64,000 bases of DNA from Sipunculus nudus (GCA_026874595.1 CM049310.1:2542001-2606000); one strand, 5' to 3'. Positions 38,231 through 51,041 are shown, numbered from the stretch's first letter. Numbers and translations are program-made. Notes: a model not told the origin generated them from the sequence alone.

Positions 38231-38523
38231 CCTGTGGTCCTGTGGATTTGTCTTTCTTACTGGATCAGTCAGGATCTATTGGTAGTGCCAACTGGCCCCA
38301 GATTACCAGCTTTGCCAAGAAGATTGTGACAGCCCTACCAGTGAACCCAGCACAGACCCAAGTCGGTGTTGTCACGTTTAGTATTACTGGAAAGCAGGAA
38401 TTCCCGCTGAACCAGTACACGTCCCAATCTGCCGTGAATAATGCCATTGATGCCATTGTATACAGTGGAAGCTGGACCAATACCTCAGGAGGCCTATATG
38501 TCATGAGAACTCAGACCTTCCAG
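38231..38523 (+). CDS. vWA domain, N-terminal exon (MIDAS DxSxS)
   Basis: The acceptor is CCTTTACAG and the donor GTAAAT; length is 293 nt, entering in phase 1 and leaving in phase 0. It encodes C-G-P-V-D-L-S-F-L-L-D-Q-S-G-S-I-G, the classic first beta strand and DxSxS metal-ion-dependent adhesion site, followed by an amphipathic helix, V-G-V-V-T-F-S and the NTSGGL segment that supplies the MIDAS threonine. These are the hallmarks of integrin-I/matrilin/collagen-type vWA domains that bind ligands through a divalent metal. The rest of the domain is 9.8 kb downstream. Confidence 0.95.
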
Positions 38524-38903
38524 GTAAATCATGCTATGTTTTTCAATTCTTTCTCTATTTACTTAAGGCTGTAACAATACACTGGTGCATTGATAGGTCA
38601 CAAAGTCATGGAATTGTTTTGGACTTCAGATCTGCGCTCTTCTACCTTCAATAAAAGTAATACAGCTATATTACCAGTCAAACCATTTTTAGCTCAGCTG
38701 AGCTTTAGTCGTGGTCCATTGTCCGTCGTCCGTCCGTCTGTCTGTCTGTCCGTCCGTAGATGTGGCACATTTTGAAACAGTAAGACCTAGGAATCCAAAA
38801 TTCAGCATTATGTAAGATGTCCCCAAGATCTCCTACCAAGCCGAAAACTGGGTCTTTGTGACTTCGTTCCTTTGAGAAATAAAGTAAAAACCTCAATTTT
38901 TTT

Positions 38904-41900
38904 AGCTCAGTTGACTATAAGTCATCTGAGCTATAGTCGTGGTCCATTGTCCGTCGTCTGTCGGGCCGTCCATACGTCAGTCTGTCTGGATGTCTGTCCG
39001 TAAGACTGGCACGTTTCGACACCATTGGACCTACGAATCTGAAATTTGCCATACAGTTAGATGTCCTGAAAATCTCCTACCATGCGGGAAATTGGGTCAA
39101 TAGGACTTCGTTCCTTAGAGATATTATGGAAAAACCTCAATTTTTTATTAGAAATCTATTTTCACACTTCAGGACTGCCTAATATCAAAACCAGTCATCT
39201 GGTTTTCTTCATATTAACCATAAATATTCCTCTATATAGTTCCTATGTACATGCCAGAAATTAAGTCAGTATTATTTAATTTAAAAAAGTTATGGGCCCA
39301 AACATAATGGACTTTTTAAAAAAATCAGGAAAGATATTTGGTCACTTAAGACCAAAAGTGTTAAAGGTAGGGACTTTTTTTCAGTTATACAACTTTAATT
39401 GATCAAAATTTAATTGTATACCAAAAATTAGATCAAAATCTGTTAAATTTTTTTAAATATTGGCAAAAATATAAAATTGGTACCTTAAATTTTGACCATG
39501 GCACGTTTTTTTCTTGTTAGTACTGTGGATTTAATTTTCACAGCATGTTTTTGTTAGCATTTTGTCTGTTAACACCAAAAACCAGTTGATCAAAAACTGT
39601 AGATTTAATTCAAGTTTTCAAGCACCATGTCACATCAAGTTTACATCAAGCTAGTGTTATGCAGTTTGCTAGAGCTCAGCTCCCCAGCTTTAGCTCTAGG
39701 TTCCTTAAATTTAGCATACAGTTAGATGTCTCCAAAATCCCCTACCATGCCAAGAATTTGATCACTAGGACTTAATTCCTTCGAAATATTTATGAAAAAC
39801 TTCATTTTTCCATTTAAACCCATTGTTACACAGTGTAAGACTGCCTTATATCAAAACCACTGATCTGACTTTGATCATATATAATATACATATTTTTCTA
39901 TACATTCGCTATGCACATGCCAGAAATGATGTCAGTATTGTGTAATTGTTTTAAGTTATGGGCCCAAACAAAATGCACTTTTTAAAAAATCAAGAAATAT
40001 ATTTACTCCCTTAACAAGAGGATTGCTGAAGCTAGAGATTTTTTTGTCAGGGATGTAATATTATATAATCAAGATTCAATTGAATACCAAAAATTAGTTC
40101 TGAATTTTTCAAATTTTATAAGTTATTAGTATAAATATAAAATTAGTACCTTAAATTTTGCCCAACTGTGACCATGGCACGTTTGTTTCCCGCGAGCACT
40201 GTTGATATAATTTTCATATCATGCACACATAAGGATTTCAGCTTTTTAGTTTAGAAAGCTGAAAGAAATTGGCCAAAAATTGTAGCTTTTATTAATGTTT
40301 TTATGAGACCCTGTCAGACTTTGGCTCTATCCAGCCCCTCTTGAGTCACCTGTATGTTGACCTTGTTGACCTTTCATCAAATTATGCACGCTTGAGGCGA
40401 GAATCCAGGCAGCTTATGGCCAGCCACAGTTGATCCAGGTGTCCAACCCAACTCATCTAGTAGTTGTTTTGAAAAACAACATAACAATAAACAATAAATT
40501 AATAATTTTGTATTGTTTTTTTGTAACAAATTAAAGAAAAATTAATAGAAAAGGAAATTTGTTAGTTGATGAGTAACAGAAAATTAACTTGCAGTTACTG
40601 ATGATGTAAGAATCTTGTATGGATGGATAGAATATCAATGTCAATGTTATTCCAAATAACACCATGCAGTCACCTATGGTATTTTTCAGTGAAATTTTAA
40701 TGATAAAAAAATAAATCATATTATTCATTACTAATCATTAGGGATCATATGAAGGAAATTAATGATAGACAAAGATGCAGTTGATAATATTAATCTAGAT
40801 TCCTACTGTGTCTAGTGTGTAGATTGATGTGAAAGTAGTCCAAAGTGAATATATTACATTTATTTTTTTTTTAATATAAATGAAAGCCATAAAACCAGGT
40901 ACTTATGATCATTATTTAAATTTGTGAATTTTGTATATTCTGGTTTCTCAACATCTTTGTTTGGCTTAAACTGAATAAATACTAGACATGGTGCGAATGC
41001 TTTGCAAATGTATTTGAATACAAATATGAATATGTACTGCATTAAAAAATTTTATTGCATAAGAATGGGAATTCAGGTAAAAATGAAAGTATTTGAATAC
41101 CAGTGCAGATACTTTCAAAATGTATTCATGAATGCATTCATGAATATATTCTATAATATAATCTCAATAATCTTTCAGTTATATTTTATTTTAAAAAATC
41201 GTATGATTTTCTTATTATTTTTAGCTCAGCTGACTATAAGTCATCTGAGCTATAGTCGTGGTCCATTGTCCGTCATCCGTCCGTCTGTCCGTCCGTCCGT
41301 CCGTCCGTCCGTCCGTAGATGTGGCACGTTTTGAAACCGTAAATCCTAGGAATCCAAAATTCAGCATAATGTTAGATGTCCCCAAGATCTCCTACCAAGC
41401 CGAAAACTGGGTCTTTGCGACTTCGTTCCTTTGAGAAATTAAGGAAAAACCTCAATTTTTTATTAAAATCCTATTTTCACACTTCAGGACTGCCTTATAT
41501 CAAAACCACTCATCTTTTTTTCCTCATTTTACCATAAATATTCTTCTATATAGTTCCTATGTACATGCCAGAAATTAAGTCTGTTAAGTATAAATTCTTT
41601 AAGTTATGGGCCCAAACATAATGGACTTTGTAAAAAATCAGGAAAAATATTTACTCACTTAACATGAAAAATTTTGAAACTAGAGTCTATTTTCCCAAGT
41701 ATATAACTATGTTTAATTAAGATTCAATTGTTTACCCAAAATTAGATCTAAATTTTGTAAATTTTTTAAGTAATTAGCATAAAAATAAAATCAGTACCTT
41801 AAATTTTGCTCAACTTTGACCATGGCACGTTTTTTTTCTGTAAGTACCATTGATTTAATTTTCACAGCATGTAAACATAAATATTTAATTTGTTTAAATC

Positions 41901-44464
41901 TGAAATTTGGAAGTAAAAGCTTGAAAATTAAGCTAGTTATTGATTTTTTTTCTTGAGGCTCTATTGTAGTCATTTGCTTTGATTACAGATTACAGATGCA
42001 GGGTCCAACTCCAGGTCACTGGAAGTCAGCAATGCCAGGGTTTCTGATTTGTTACAGTCACTGGGGGAGATCCCCTGCTGTGACAGGTGTACAGTTATTC
42101 TCATATCACAACCTAAATCACCCCCCCCCCCCCCAAACCTAACCCACCAAGTGTTCACTGTATCTCCTTAATTGTAATGCTGTTTCCACTCTGATATGCA
42201 AAAACTTTCCTTGAAAAAGTAATTCAAGGTGTAATCCAGAAGATGCAATGTTGTGTAATGTAGCATTTTTAAATAATCATTTTTCATTTAAATGATTTTA
42301 CCAATCATAATGGAACCCATCAGTGTGCTTAAATTATGATAAAATATGAAGCACATTATGGATAAATAAAGACACAATTAAAAATTGAGAAGTCTAAATC
42401 AAGTATTTTTTTTAGATATTTATTGTTTTGCAGATTTAAAAGATATATTTTTGTGGTAAAAAATAAATAAACATTTGTATGCATGATATGGTGTTATCTG
42501 ACAAGATTGGATTTATGATGATGCAATTGAGAATTATGAATCAACTTTTATATTCAGATATATATGTTATATTGAAAATGTATAGAAATATAAACTTAAA
42601 TTAAAAAAAAAATTAATGTGATAAAAAATTAAGAAATATATTTACTCCCTTAACAAGGGCATTGCTGAAGCTAGAGATTTTTTTGTCAGGGATGTAACAT
42701 TATTTAATCAAGATTCAATTGAATACCCAAAATTAGTTCTTAATTTTTCAAATTTTATAAGTTATTAGTATAAATATAAAATTAGTACCTTAAATTTTGC
42801 CCAACTGTGACCATGGCACGTTTGTTTCCCGTGAGCACTGTTGATATAATTTTCATATCATGCACACATAAGGATTTCAGCTTAGAAAGCTGAAAGAAAT
42901 TGGCCAAAAATTGTAGCTTTTATTAATATTTTTTATGAGACCCTGTCAGACTTTGGCTCTCCCCAGCCCCTCTTGAATCACCTGTATTATGCATGCTTGA
43001 GGCGAGGCATACATGGAATCCAGGCAGCTTATGGCCAGCCACAGTTGATCCAGGTGTCCAACCCAACTCATCTAGTAGTTTTAACCAACAACATAACAAT
43101 AAACAATAAATTAATAAATTTTTATTGGTTTTTAATAACAAATTAAAGAAAAATAATAAAAGGAATTTGTTAGTTTATAATAACAGGAAATTAACTTGCA
43201 GTTACTGATGATATAAGAATCTTGTATGGATGGGTAGAATGTCACGTATTCCAAATAACACCATGCAGTCACCTATGGCATTTTTCAGTTCAATTTTAAT
43301 GATAAAGAAGTAAATCATATTATTCATTACTAATCATTAGGGATCATATGAAGGAAATTAATGATAGACAAAGATGCAGTTGATAATATTAATCTAGATT
43401 CCTACTGTGTCTAGTGTGTACATTGATGTGAAATTAGTCAAAAATGAATTTTTTACAGTTATTTTTAATATAAATAAAAGCCATAAAACCAGGTACTTAT
43501 GATCATTATTTAAATGTGTGAATTTTGTATATTCTGGATTCTCAACATCATTGTTTGGTGAAAACTGAATAAATACCAGACATGGTGCGAATACTTTGTA
43601 ATTGTATTTAAATAGGAATATGATTATGTACTCCATTATAAAATTTCTTGCATAAAGAATGGGAATTCAGGTAAAAATGAAAGTATATGAATATATGTAA
43701 CTCGTGCAAATACTTTCAAAATGTATTCATGAATGCATTCATGAATATATTCTTTAATATTATTTTAATAATCATTTCAGTTATATTTCATTTTACAAAA
43801 TCATATGATTCTCTTATTATTTTTAATAAAAATTATATTTGGGACAATATTTGTATTTTTTTTTAATAAATAGTTAAACTCATATTATATGTTCTGCTTA
43901 TAAGTTATTTGGCCTAGTCAAAATCTGTGTGACAATAGTACTCCATTTGTTAATAAAATAAATGAAATCAATGCTCTTCCCTGTCTCCAAAGGAACTATC
44001 AAAATCATACATAAGCTAAACAACAACAACTCATAATACAGCTTATATTTATTACCACACAAAACCAGCATGTACCTCATTTCTAAATAATATTTTTTTA
44101 TCATATATAACAGCTGAGTGTCGTGACCCATAGGTCCCTTGTTTTTTAATAAAGTTATATTGGCACAATATTTATTATTAAATTTTAATAAATAGTTAAA
44201 CTCTTTTATAATATGTGCTGCTTATAAGTTATATGGCCTAGTCAAAATCTGTGTGACAATAGCACTCCATTTGTTAATAAAATAAATGAAATCAATCCTC
44301 TTCCCTGTCTCCAAAGATACTATCAAAATCATACATAAGCTAAACACCAACAACTCATAATAAAGCATATTTATTACCACACAAAACAAGCATGTGCCTC
44401 TTTCCCAAATCATATTTTTTATCATATATAACAGCTGAGCGCCATGACCCATGGGTCCCTTGTT
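38904..44464 (+). mobile_element. Family A element, copy A7, nested in A6
   Basis: It starts AGCTCAGTTGACTATAAG, of the GTAAGACTGGCACGTTTC subtype, and ends CAGCTGAGCGCCATGACCCATGGGTCCCTTGTT. It is split by A5: it breaks at TTCTTATTATTTTT (41222) and resumes at about 44143 with TTTTAATAAAGTTATATT, matching the contiguous text of A2 near 23265. Confidence 0.62.
41223..44142 (+). mobile_element. Family A element, copy A5, innermost and chimeric
   Basis: It starts AGCTCAGCTGACTATAAG and ends CAGCTGAGTGTCGTGACCCATAGGTCCCTTGTT. From 41223 to about 42625 it follows A4 closely. From about 42630 on it follows the right half of A2 (from about 22075). The switch falls in an A/T-rich GATAAAAAATTAAGAAATA stretch. 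Confidence 0.6.
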
Positions 44465-45899
44465 ATTAAAAACCTATTTTCACACTTCAGGACTGTCTAA
44501 TATCAAAACCACTCATCTGTTAATCTTCATATTTACCATAAATATTTCTCTATATAGTTCCTATGTACATGCTAGAAATTAGGTCTGTATTATATAACTT
44601 AAAAAAGTTATGGGGACTTTGTAAAAATTCAGGAAAAATATTCAGTCACCTAATTAACACCAAAAAATGTTAAAGCTAGGGACTTTTTTCAGCAAATATA
44701 ACTTTAATTAATCAAAATTTAATTGTATACCCAAAATTAGATCAAAATCTTTTAAATTTTTTAAAATATTAGCAAAAATATAAAATTGGAACCTTAAATT
44801 TTTGCCCAAATTTGACCATGGCACTTTTTTTCTCGTAAGTATATTTAATTTATTTTTCACAGCTGGGATAAATGTTGATTTAATCTGTTGAGTTCTGAAA
44901 TTTGAAAGTAAAAGCTTAAAAATTATTCTAATTATTGAAGTTTTTCAGATGCTCTTAATGTATTTGCATTTTGTATATCAAAGACCCCACTCTTGCTCAC
45001 TACAGCCTTGCCTAGGTAACCTTATGAGTGATGCAGCACTGGCAGAACACCCCTGCTGTAATAAACATACACTTATTCTAAAACGTTGTTCTGATGTAGC
45101 ATTTTAAAAGTTATTTCCTTTTCAATAATTAAACAAAATATATATTAAGCCATCAGAAGGCATAATTTAATAATATATGATAAAAATCATGGATAAATAA
45201 AGGTGCAATTTAAAATTGTGAATTCTGGAGTGTTATTTTCATATATTTATTGCTTTGCAAATTTAAAAAATATATTTTATAAAAAAAAAAGAAATATATC
45301 TGTGTGCATAATGTGATGTTACCTGACTAAATTAAGTATAAATATTGATGCAGTTTAGATTTGTGAATGTATTTTAAATATTCAGATATATATATGATAT
45401 ACTGTAAATATATAGTAAAATTTATATACTTAAAAAAAATGACTTAACAAAAAAAAACATAGGATCTAATGCAAATATTTGTTCATTATTTTCCTGTCTC
45501 AGTAGAATGGAAATTAAAGTTATTTGCTTTGTTTTCCATCTCTCTGCCTGTTTTTAAATATTTAAAAATAAATTCATTTAAATTAAATTTTATCCTTTAC
45601 ATAAATGCAGAGGTGCTGTAACTCCCACCAGTCCCTGTAAGCACCATTGAATTTAATACCGTATTCTGTATTTATATCCAAAGGTTTACGTTGTAACTCT
45701 CCCCCCCCCAGTCATTGAGCCCTAGTTCCTGAGCACTGAGGATAGTATTTTATTGCAACTTCAAAAACTCTATGGTGATGCAGTTATAACTGTCACCATC
45801 AGCTGAGCGCCTTGACCTATGGGTCCCTTGTTTTGTATTGCATATCTCTCAAAGGTCCATTTCATATAATAAAATGCACCATGATTGAAAATGCACCCT

Positions 45900-46640
45900 C
45901 CTGGGGCATTCTTTGAAGCGCATGTTGTTACAGCTGCTCTTTTTATTGTGTGACACGGGCGTAACTTGTGTTGTGACACCCTCTCCGGGCCGTTTGTTAC
46001 ATTCTCAGTTTAATCCGTACTGGTTGAACTCTCGTTGTCATGTTAGCCTTGGGCTTTCTCGCCTGGTCGTGAGTCACGTGATGACCCTGGTATGTAGAGA
46101 TACACCGAGTGATGTTCTCCTAGATGGTTCCTGTAACGCATGTTTACTGTGTTGTGTGGCATCTTTTGGACTGTTCGAGAAGTGGAAAATTCTCGGCTTG
46201 GGGTGAACAGTATAGAAAGGGGCTGTGTTTTAGAGCCAAGAGAGCAGCAGAGAAGATTTCTAGTGGACGCAGAAGCGTGTGTCAGTCACAAATTCTGGGA
46301 CCTTATCCGACGAGTGCGGCAATTATAGCTTTTCTTTTCGACTTCAGTTTACTTTCTGGATTGTTACAAGAGCTTTACACTGGACTGTCATTCTCCGAGA
46401 GTGTACATTTAAAGAACTTATCGTTGTGACGGTGGTGGTATCCAGGTACTGTGCACTTTGTGTATGTTACTGTGTGATTGTATTGATTTGATGTTATAAC
46501 GCTGTTTTACTGTATAATTGTATCGCTTTAGTGTATTGTAATGTTAGGGTTGTTTTAAGAATAAATTATAGTTATTTGTTAACAAAAAACCACTGACTTC
46601 TTTATTCATTCCCCTAGACATTTCACGCTGCCTAGTGTTA
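45900..46640 (+). other. CpG-containing block with a poly(A) signal; candidate solo LTR
   Basis: Base composition changes sharply from the AT-rich surroundings, with many CG dinucleotides. AATAAA occurs near 46560. The block is bounded by TGTTACAG (about 45935) and GTGTTACA (about 46636). No matching target duplication is seen, and several short overlapping frames have no recognisable protein. It could be a solo LTR, another transposon or a regulatory region. Confidence 0.25.
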
Positions 46641-47013
46641 CAGAATCTGATTTTTTTTTATCTCCATTACAAAATTTGTGTTCATCACGCATACATGATG
46701 TTTATATTAGGTTCCATAACAATGTTCACAGTTAAAAATTTCTTCCTGAGCCGGCCATAGGAAATGGTAGAATCATATTGCTGTAACTTAATTGTAACAA
46801 GAAGAGTTTATAATTCTTGATTAAAAAGCTCTTGGCTTATTATTCTAATCCCTTGCTAAAGAGAAGCTTACCTCCATAACTGCACTGAATTCATACTTCA
46901 AACAGTTTATCCATATTGAGCAGTACTGTAATTAACTTTATTAGCCAAGGTCAAAGTTACATTACCGTAAAGTTACGGTATTACTATAAAGACACTGTTT
47001 AGCGCTGTTCACA

Positions 47014-48154
47014 CAGGGGTGTAGCCAGAGGTGGGCCGCAGGGGGCCATGGCCCCCCCCCCACCCCCTCCCCAGGTTGCATCCAGTACTCCCCGTCCTTT
47101 CGGAATTTCACTTAATCTTATACTAATATATATACATATATATATATACAAATACATACATATATATGCATTAATTTGCCTTTGCTATCAGAAGGGGATC
47201 CAGAGAGGGCGGCTTCGGCGCGTGGCCCCCTGTTGTTCTGCAGTATCTCTCATTTTATCCATTTCCCAATTTTCGTGGTTAATTTTCATTTTTCATATTT
47301 CTTTTTATTAGTCAGCAATACAATTTCATATAAGTTATCTGCAGTTTATTAATCTACAAATTCATAAGTTGAGGATGAGGATATTTATTAACAGCTGCAA
47401 GAACAACTGCAGAGCACCAGGCCCTTGTTGGGGTTGACCACGGACAATCTCATGGCTTGATGCTCTGTTGTTACCTTATTCGCGATCTGTGCTCTTAGGA
47501 GTCCTGTGTGCTGTCGAGACCACGGATCCCGGTAAAATTTAGTTTAACAAAATGTAACATAAGACATCAACAGTTATTTCACTCCCAGATTACATTTGAA
47601 AGAAAATATTTTGCAAGTTATAAACGTAATTGGGCCTTTGCGCCATTGACTTTAACATGTTGAAAATGATTAAAATTTTATATCCTAAATTTGAAGAAAT
47701 ATAAATATTAAATATTGAACCTCTCTACAGTTTGACAACTTACGCAAAGACATGAGGGAACAGTTTTTACGGGAACAGGAAATCCTCATTTTTTTGTAAA
47801 AATTGCCTCAAAATGTCCTCTTTACATTGCATATTCAAAATATTTCCCTATAGGGGGGGGGGGGGATACCCCCTCCAAAACCCTCCCCATGTACCTAAAA
47901 CTAACCTTAATAAACTATGGTTCATACTTGAAAAAAAAGAAAATATATATTTTAATACACTTAAATATATAACGTATAGTAATAATAATAATAATAATAA
48001 ATATATAAACATATTAACATATATACATGTATATATAACAGTTTTCATAGTACCCATACATGCATATTAGTGCCCCCCCTCCCATGTTTTCGAAATTCTG
48101 GATCCGCCACTGATCATGGCCCCCTCCCCTCCCTCAATCCTGGCTACGCGCCTG
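47014..48154. mobile_element. hAT-like non-autonomous element, degenerate
   Basis: The ends CAGGGGTGTAGCCAG and, inverted at the right, CAGGCGCGTAGCCAG match the CAGGGGCGTAGCCAG-type termini common in animal hAT elements. The 8-bp flanks (TGTTCACA / TCTCAAGA) agree only weakly. A second terminus-like motif (GGATCCGCCACTG at about 48100) lies inside the right end. The interior has G/C runs and an (AAT)n tract near 47980. No ORF is supported. Confidence 0.4.
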
Positions 48155-48339
48155 TCTCAAGACATTATATCATGACATTTTATAAGTGTGGCAGTGTGAC
48201 AGTGAGCACATGTATGGATCTGGCATGATGCTGTCCATAAATTACAGAAACAACCAATGAAAAACTTGCTGATATTGAGTCAGACACTGGTACCTTGCTC
48301 CACTCAGGATGTTTAACTTTTCCTTTTATTTGACATCAG

Positions 48340-48454
48340 CCTGGGTCAGGAGACCGACCAACCGCTCCCAATGTGGCTGTGGTCTTCACAGACGGAGCAT
48401 CAAACAGAGACCAGCAGAACACTATACCGGAGGCACAGAGGGTCCAGGCAGCTG
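48340..48454 (+). CDS. vWA domain, middle exon (FTDGAS strand)
   Basis: The acceptor is TTTGACATCAG and the donor GTAAGT; it enters in phase 0 and leaves in phase 1. It encodes R-P-T-A-P-N-V-A-V-V-F-T-D-G-A-S-N-R. The Asp of FTDG is the third MIDAS ligand. It joins exactly in frame to the exon ending at 38523, so all MIDAS elements (DxSxS, T, D) are present. Confidence 0.93.
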
Positions 48455-48754
48455 GTAAGTACCAGAAACAGTCACCTAAAAGTGTTTTGGTTAGTGTGTA
48501 AAAAGCAAAAAAGTGAACTTTTTTTCTGTGTGACGTTGCAACTTTAACTGAATGTAAATAAGTATGCCTAAGGTCTTGGAGAAATAGCTGTTGAAGCTTG
48601 GCCTCTAAACTAGGCAGCTGAAGTTCATGGATCATCAGATGGGAAACTGCAACATGTTGGCTCTTAACTCTCTTGAAATCATGAATACTCATGACTTTGC
48701 AGGTAACCAATTGGTGTTATGATACACTTTATGAATATTCAGGAATTTTTCCAG

Positions 48755-48922
48755 GTATTACCAGCTATGTGGTAGCTGTTGGTCCACCGAGTCAGATGAA
48801 CACAGCAGAGTTACAGGCCATCGCTAGTGACCCTGACAGCACCTACCTGACCACCCTGGCCACGCTGAGTGATCTGGACTCCGTGGTCAACCAGATGGTA
48901 CAGGGCATTTGTCAGTCCTCAG
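48755..48922 (+). CDS. vWA domain, C-terminal exon
   Basis: The acceptor is TTTTTCCAG and the donor GTCTGT, phase 1-1. It encodes G-I-T-S-Y-V-V-A-V-G-P, a typical vWA strand, then A-S-D-P-D-S-T-Y and a final helix L-S-D-L-D-S-V-V-N-Q-M ending at Cys-Gln. The terminal Cys could pair with the Cys opening the domain (C-G-P-V-D), as in many vWA modules. Confidence 0.93.
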
Positions 48923-49651
48923 GTCTGTAGTAAATGCACAATTATTATTATTTTTATGGAGTTGCTTATTTAGACTTAGGAAAAATGCCTAAAATCCCAA
49001 GTAAAACAAGATATCACTTAATTTGATTTTTTATATATATTACAATATATCAATTTTAGCCATAGAAATATATGCATTTATTTTGTTTGTATTATTCCTT
49101 CTCCGAAAAGAATGGGTTGCTTCACATGGCCAGAATTTCAATATTATTCAGCGAAATGCATGTATTATAATAATTTGTAATAATAATATTACAAATAGTA
49201 AAAAAAAGTAATAGATCTATAGCTTAACACCTCTATCTAGTGGCAGTTCATATGATTCCTGATGAATGCATTGTCAGTATTGCCACCTAAGTTTAAAATA
49301 TCTCATCTTTAATGTCAGAAGAAAGTCCTTCCTTGATTGCATGTAGATGTTTTGCAGCAAGAGCTATATATATATATACACAATATACAATGAAGCATTC
49401 TTACTGATATTCTTACCATATTTTTTGCATCACTGTCAGTCATATATAAATAAACCAAGTCCATCCTCAAACTAATGACACATAACAACCAGACCGTGCT
49501 TTATATTTGTTATATTTGTGTTTCATAAAGCTTCTCCATCAGGCAGTTTTAAATGGAATTCCCTCAGTACAGGAGTCATGGAGTTGACTACACAAGAAAT
49601 GACTGAAATCTTCAACTTGTAAAATCATATGTTCCTACTGCTGTGTGCAGT
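48923..49651 (+). other. Intron after the vWA domain: no recognisable element
   Basis: AT-rich unique DNA with a short (TA)n run near 49370. Nothing supported. Confidence 0.4.
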
Positions 49652-50034
49652 CAGGGGCGTCAATACAGGGGGTTTAGGGTTAAATATCCCCCCCACACAC
49701 ACTTTTTAGCAAGGGGGAATGGTAAATGTAATCATCCCTCCTGCTATTCAGAGAATAATATTTATATAATGAAAATGAAATATATTAATAATTTGAAATA
49801 TAGACTTTGGTGTCATTTCGAGTTTATTATTTAATATTATATATCAAAACCTAGTTTAGAATTAACCTATACTGAAAACATAATAACATATTTTTTAAAC
49901 CTTATACTATATATATATATGTGTTTGTGAGTATGTGTTTATAAAAAAGTTGTCCCATCGTTGATTACCTTGCCACACCTGCTGGTCATCCCCACTACCC
50001 ACCTCCTACCCTTGAAGATAAATTGATGCCACTG
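49652..50034. mobile_element. Short hAT-like MITE with 8-bp target duplication
   Basis: The left end CAGGGGCGTCAAT and inverted right end CAGTGGCATCAAT differ at two of 13 positions. The flanking octamers TGTGCAGT (49644-49651) and TGTGTAGT (50035-50042) match at seven of eight positions, as expected of a hAT duplication. At 383 bp it is non-coding. Confidence 0.65.
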
Positions 50035-50463
50035 TGTGTAGTCATATGACTACCTGGATACTGGTGGGGGGGGGGATCCCCTCATCAAGCTTTCCTGTGT
50101 TATATAACACTTCAGTAACACAGGGTCATGGCATTGGTGTGGCTTCTACCCAGAAACAGAGTAATCACCTTTTCACAATGGTATATAAATCTTTGAATTA
50201 AAAATATATCATGTTGGTCCAGATTAGCTCAAACTTGAATAGATTGTTCCTTTGGTGTTTCTCTAACTCTCCACAAGAAATCTTCAAAATCTGTTAGCAT
50301 AAAGTTGCTAACAGACTGACCACCAACAAAGGAAAAAATCATAAAAGCCTGTCTGAACTAGATAAATTATGTTAATGTCATAAATCTGATGCATGTGAGG
50401 TGATCTAGTAAATATATTTGAATATCTGTAGAACAACGGTGCTAAACCATGCTTTTATTTCAG

Positions 50464-50568
50464 CTGCTCCAGTCACACTGGCTCCAACTGTTCCAACTGC
50501 CCCACCAACATCTCCACCAACAGCTCCACCAACTGTTCCTCCAACTGCTTCTCCTACCCAGCCGCCAG
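50464..50568 (+). CDS. Pro/Thr-rich linker exon
   Basis: The acceptor is TTTATTTCAG and the donor GTACAT, phase 1-1. It encodes 35 residues that are almost all Pro, Thr, Ala, Ser and Val, in loose P-T-A-P-P-T-x-P-P repeats with no cysteine. Such segments are usually extended and mucin-type O-glycosylated (inference). It separates the vWA domain from the LU-like domain. Confidence 0.88.
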
Positions 50569-51041
50569 GTACATTCTTTAATCATTAAAATTGCTCTTCC
50601 TATCAAAATTCTTGGTTGCCATGGATATTAAAATGCAGTTTCTCATCTTTATTATTGATATATTGCATCATGCTTACTGCTTGGTTGAACAGCTAGTTGT
50701 TGAGCTCAACATGCTTTAACCATTCTATTGAAGTTATGTACTGTGTCTAATTGGCATAAATATGATCCGAGTAAATGCCTTGCATAATAATATTGTTGAT
50801 ATCAATGTAAAAAACAGTAAAAGGTTAAATAAAAATAAATGGTCAAAGATTTTGAATAAAATAGTACACATGAGAAATTTAATTAAATGCATGTTTCAGG
50901 TAAGTTTGAATATTGCCATAATTATATTGAAATGTATCTATAAAATCTGATAAAATTTTGAGAGAAAACCAAAATCACCATATTGAGTCAGTAATTTATA
51001 TATAGTGTGATTGAACAGTTTCTGTTTATTATCCTTTACAG

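Larger units (their letters stand above)
38691..45832 (+). mobile_element. Family A element, copy A6 (outermost of a three-level nest)
   Basis: The left part, 38691-38903, starts AGCTCAGCTGAGCTTTAG (a shortened 5' hairpin) and breaks at CCTCAATTTTTT. The right part resumes at about 44465 with ATTAAAAACCTATTTTCACA, exactly the continuation seen in uninterrupted copies, and ends CAGCTGAGCGCCTTGACCTATGGGTCCCTTGTT. It occupies the intron that splits the vWA domain. Confidence 0.62.

Noticed and set aside
45913-46491. Several overlapping ORFs of 60-100 codons
   Set aside because: No conserved domain, no splice context, mutually overlapping frames. More likely part of a repeat or LTR than a gene.
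47014-48154. Target-site duplication for the hAT-like element
   Set aside because: The flanking octamers agree at only about half the positions, so no duplication is claimed and the element call is kept at low confidence.
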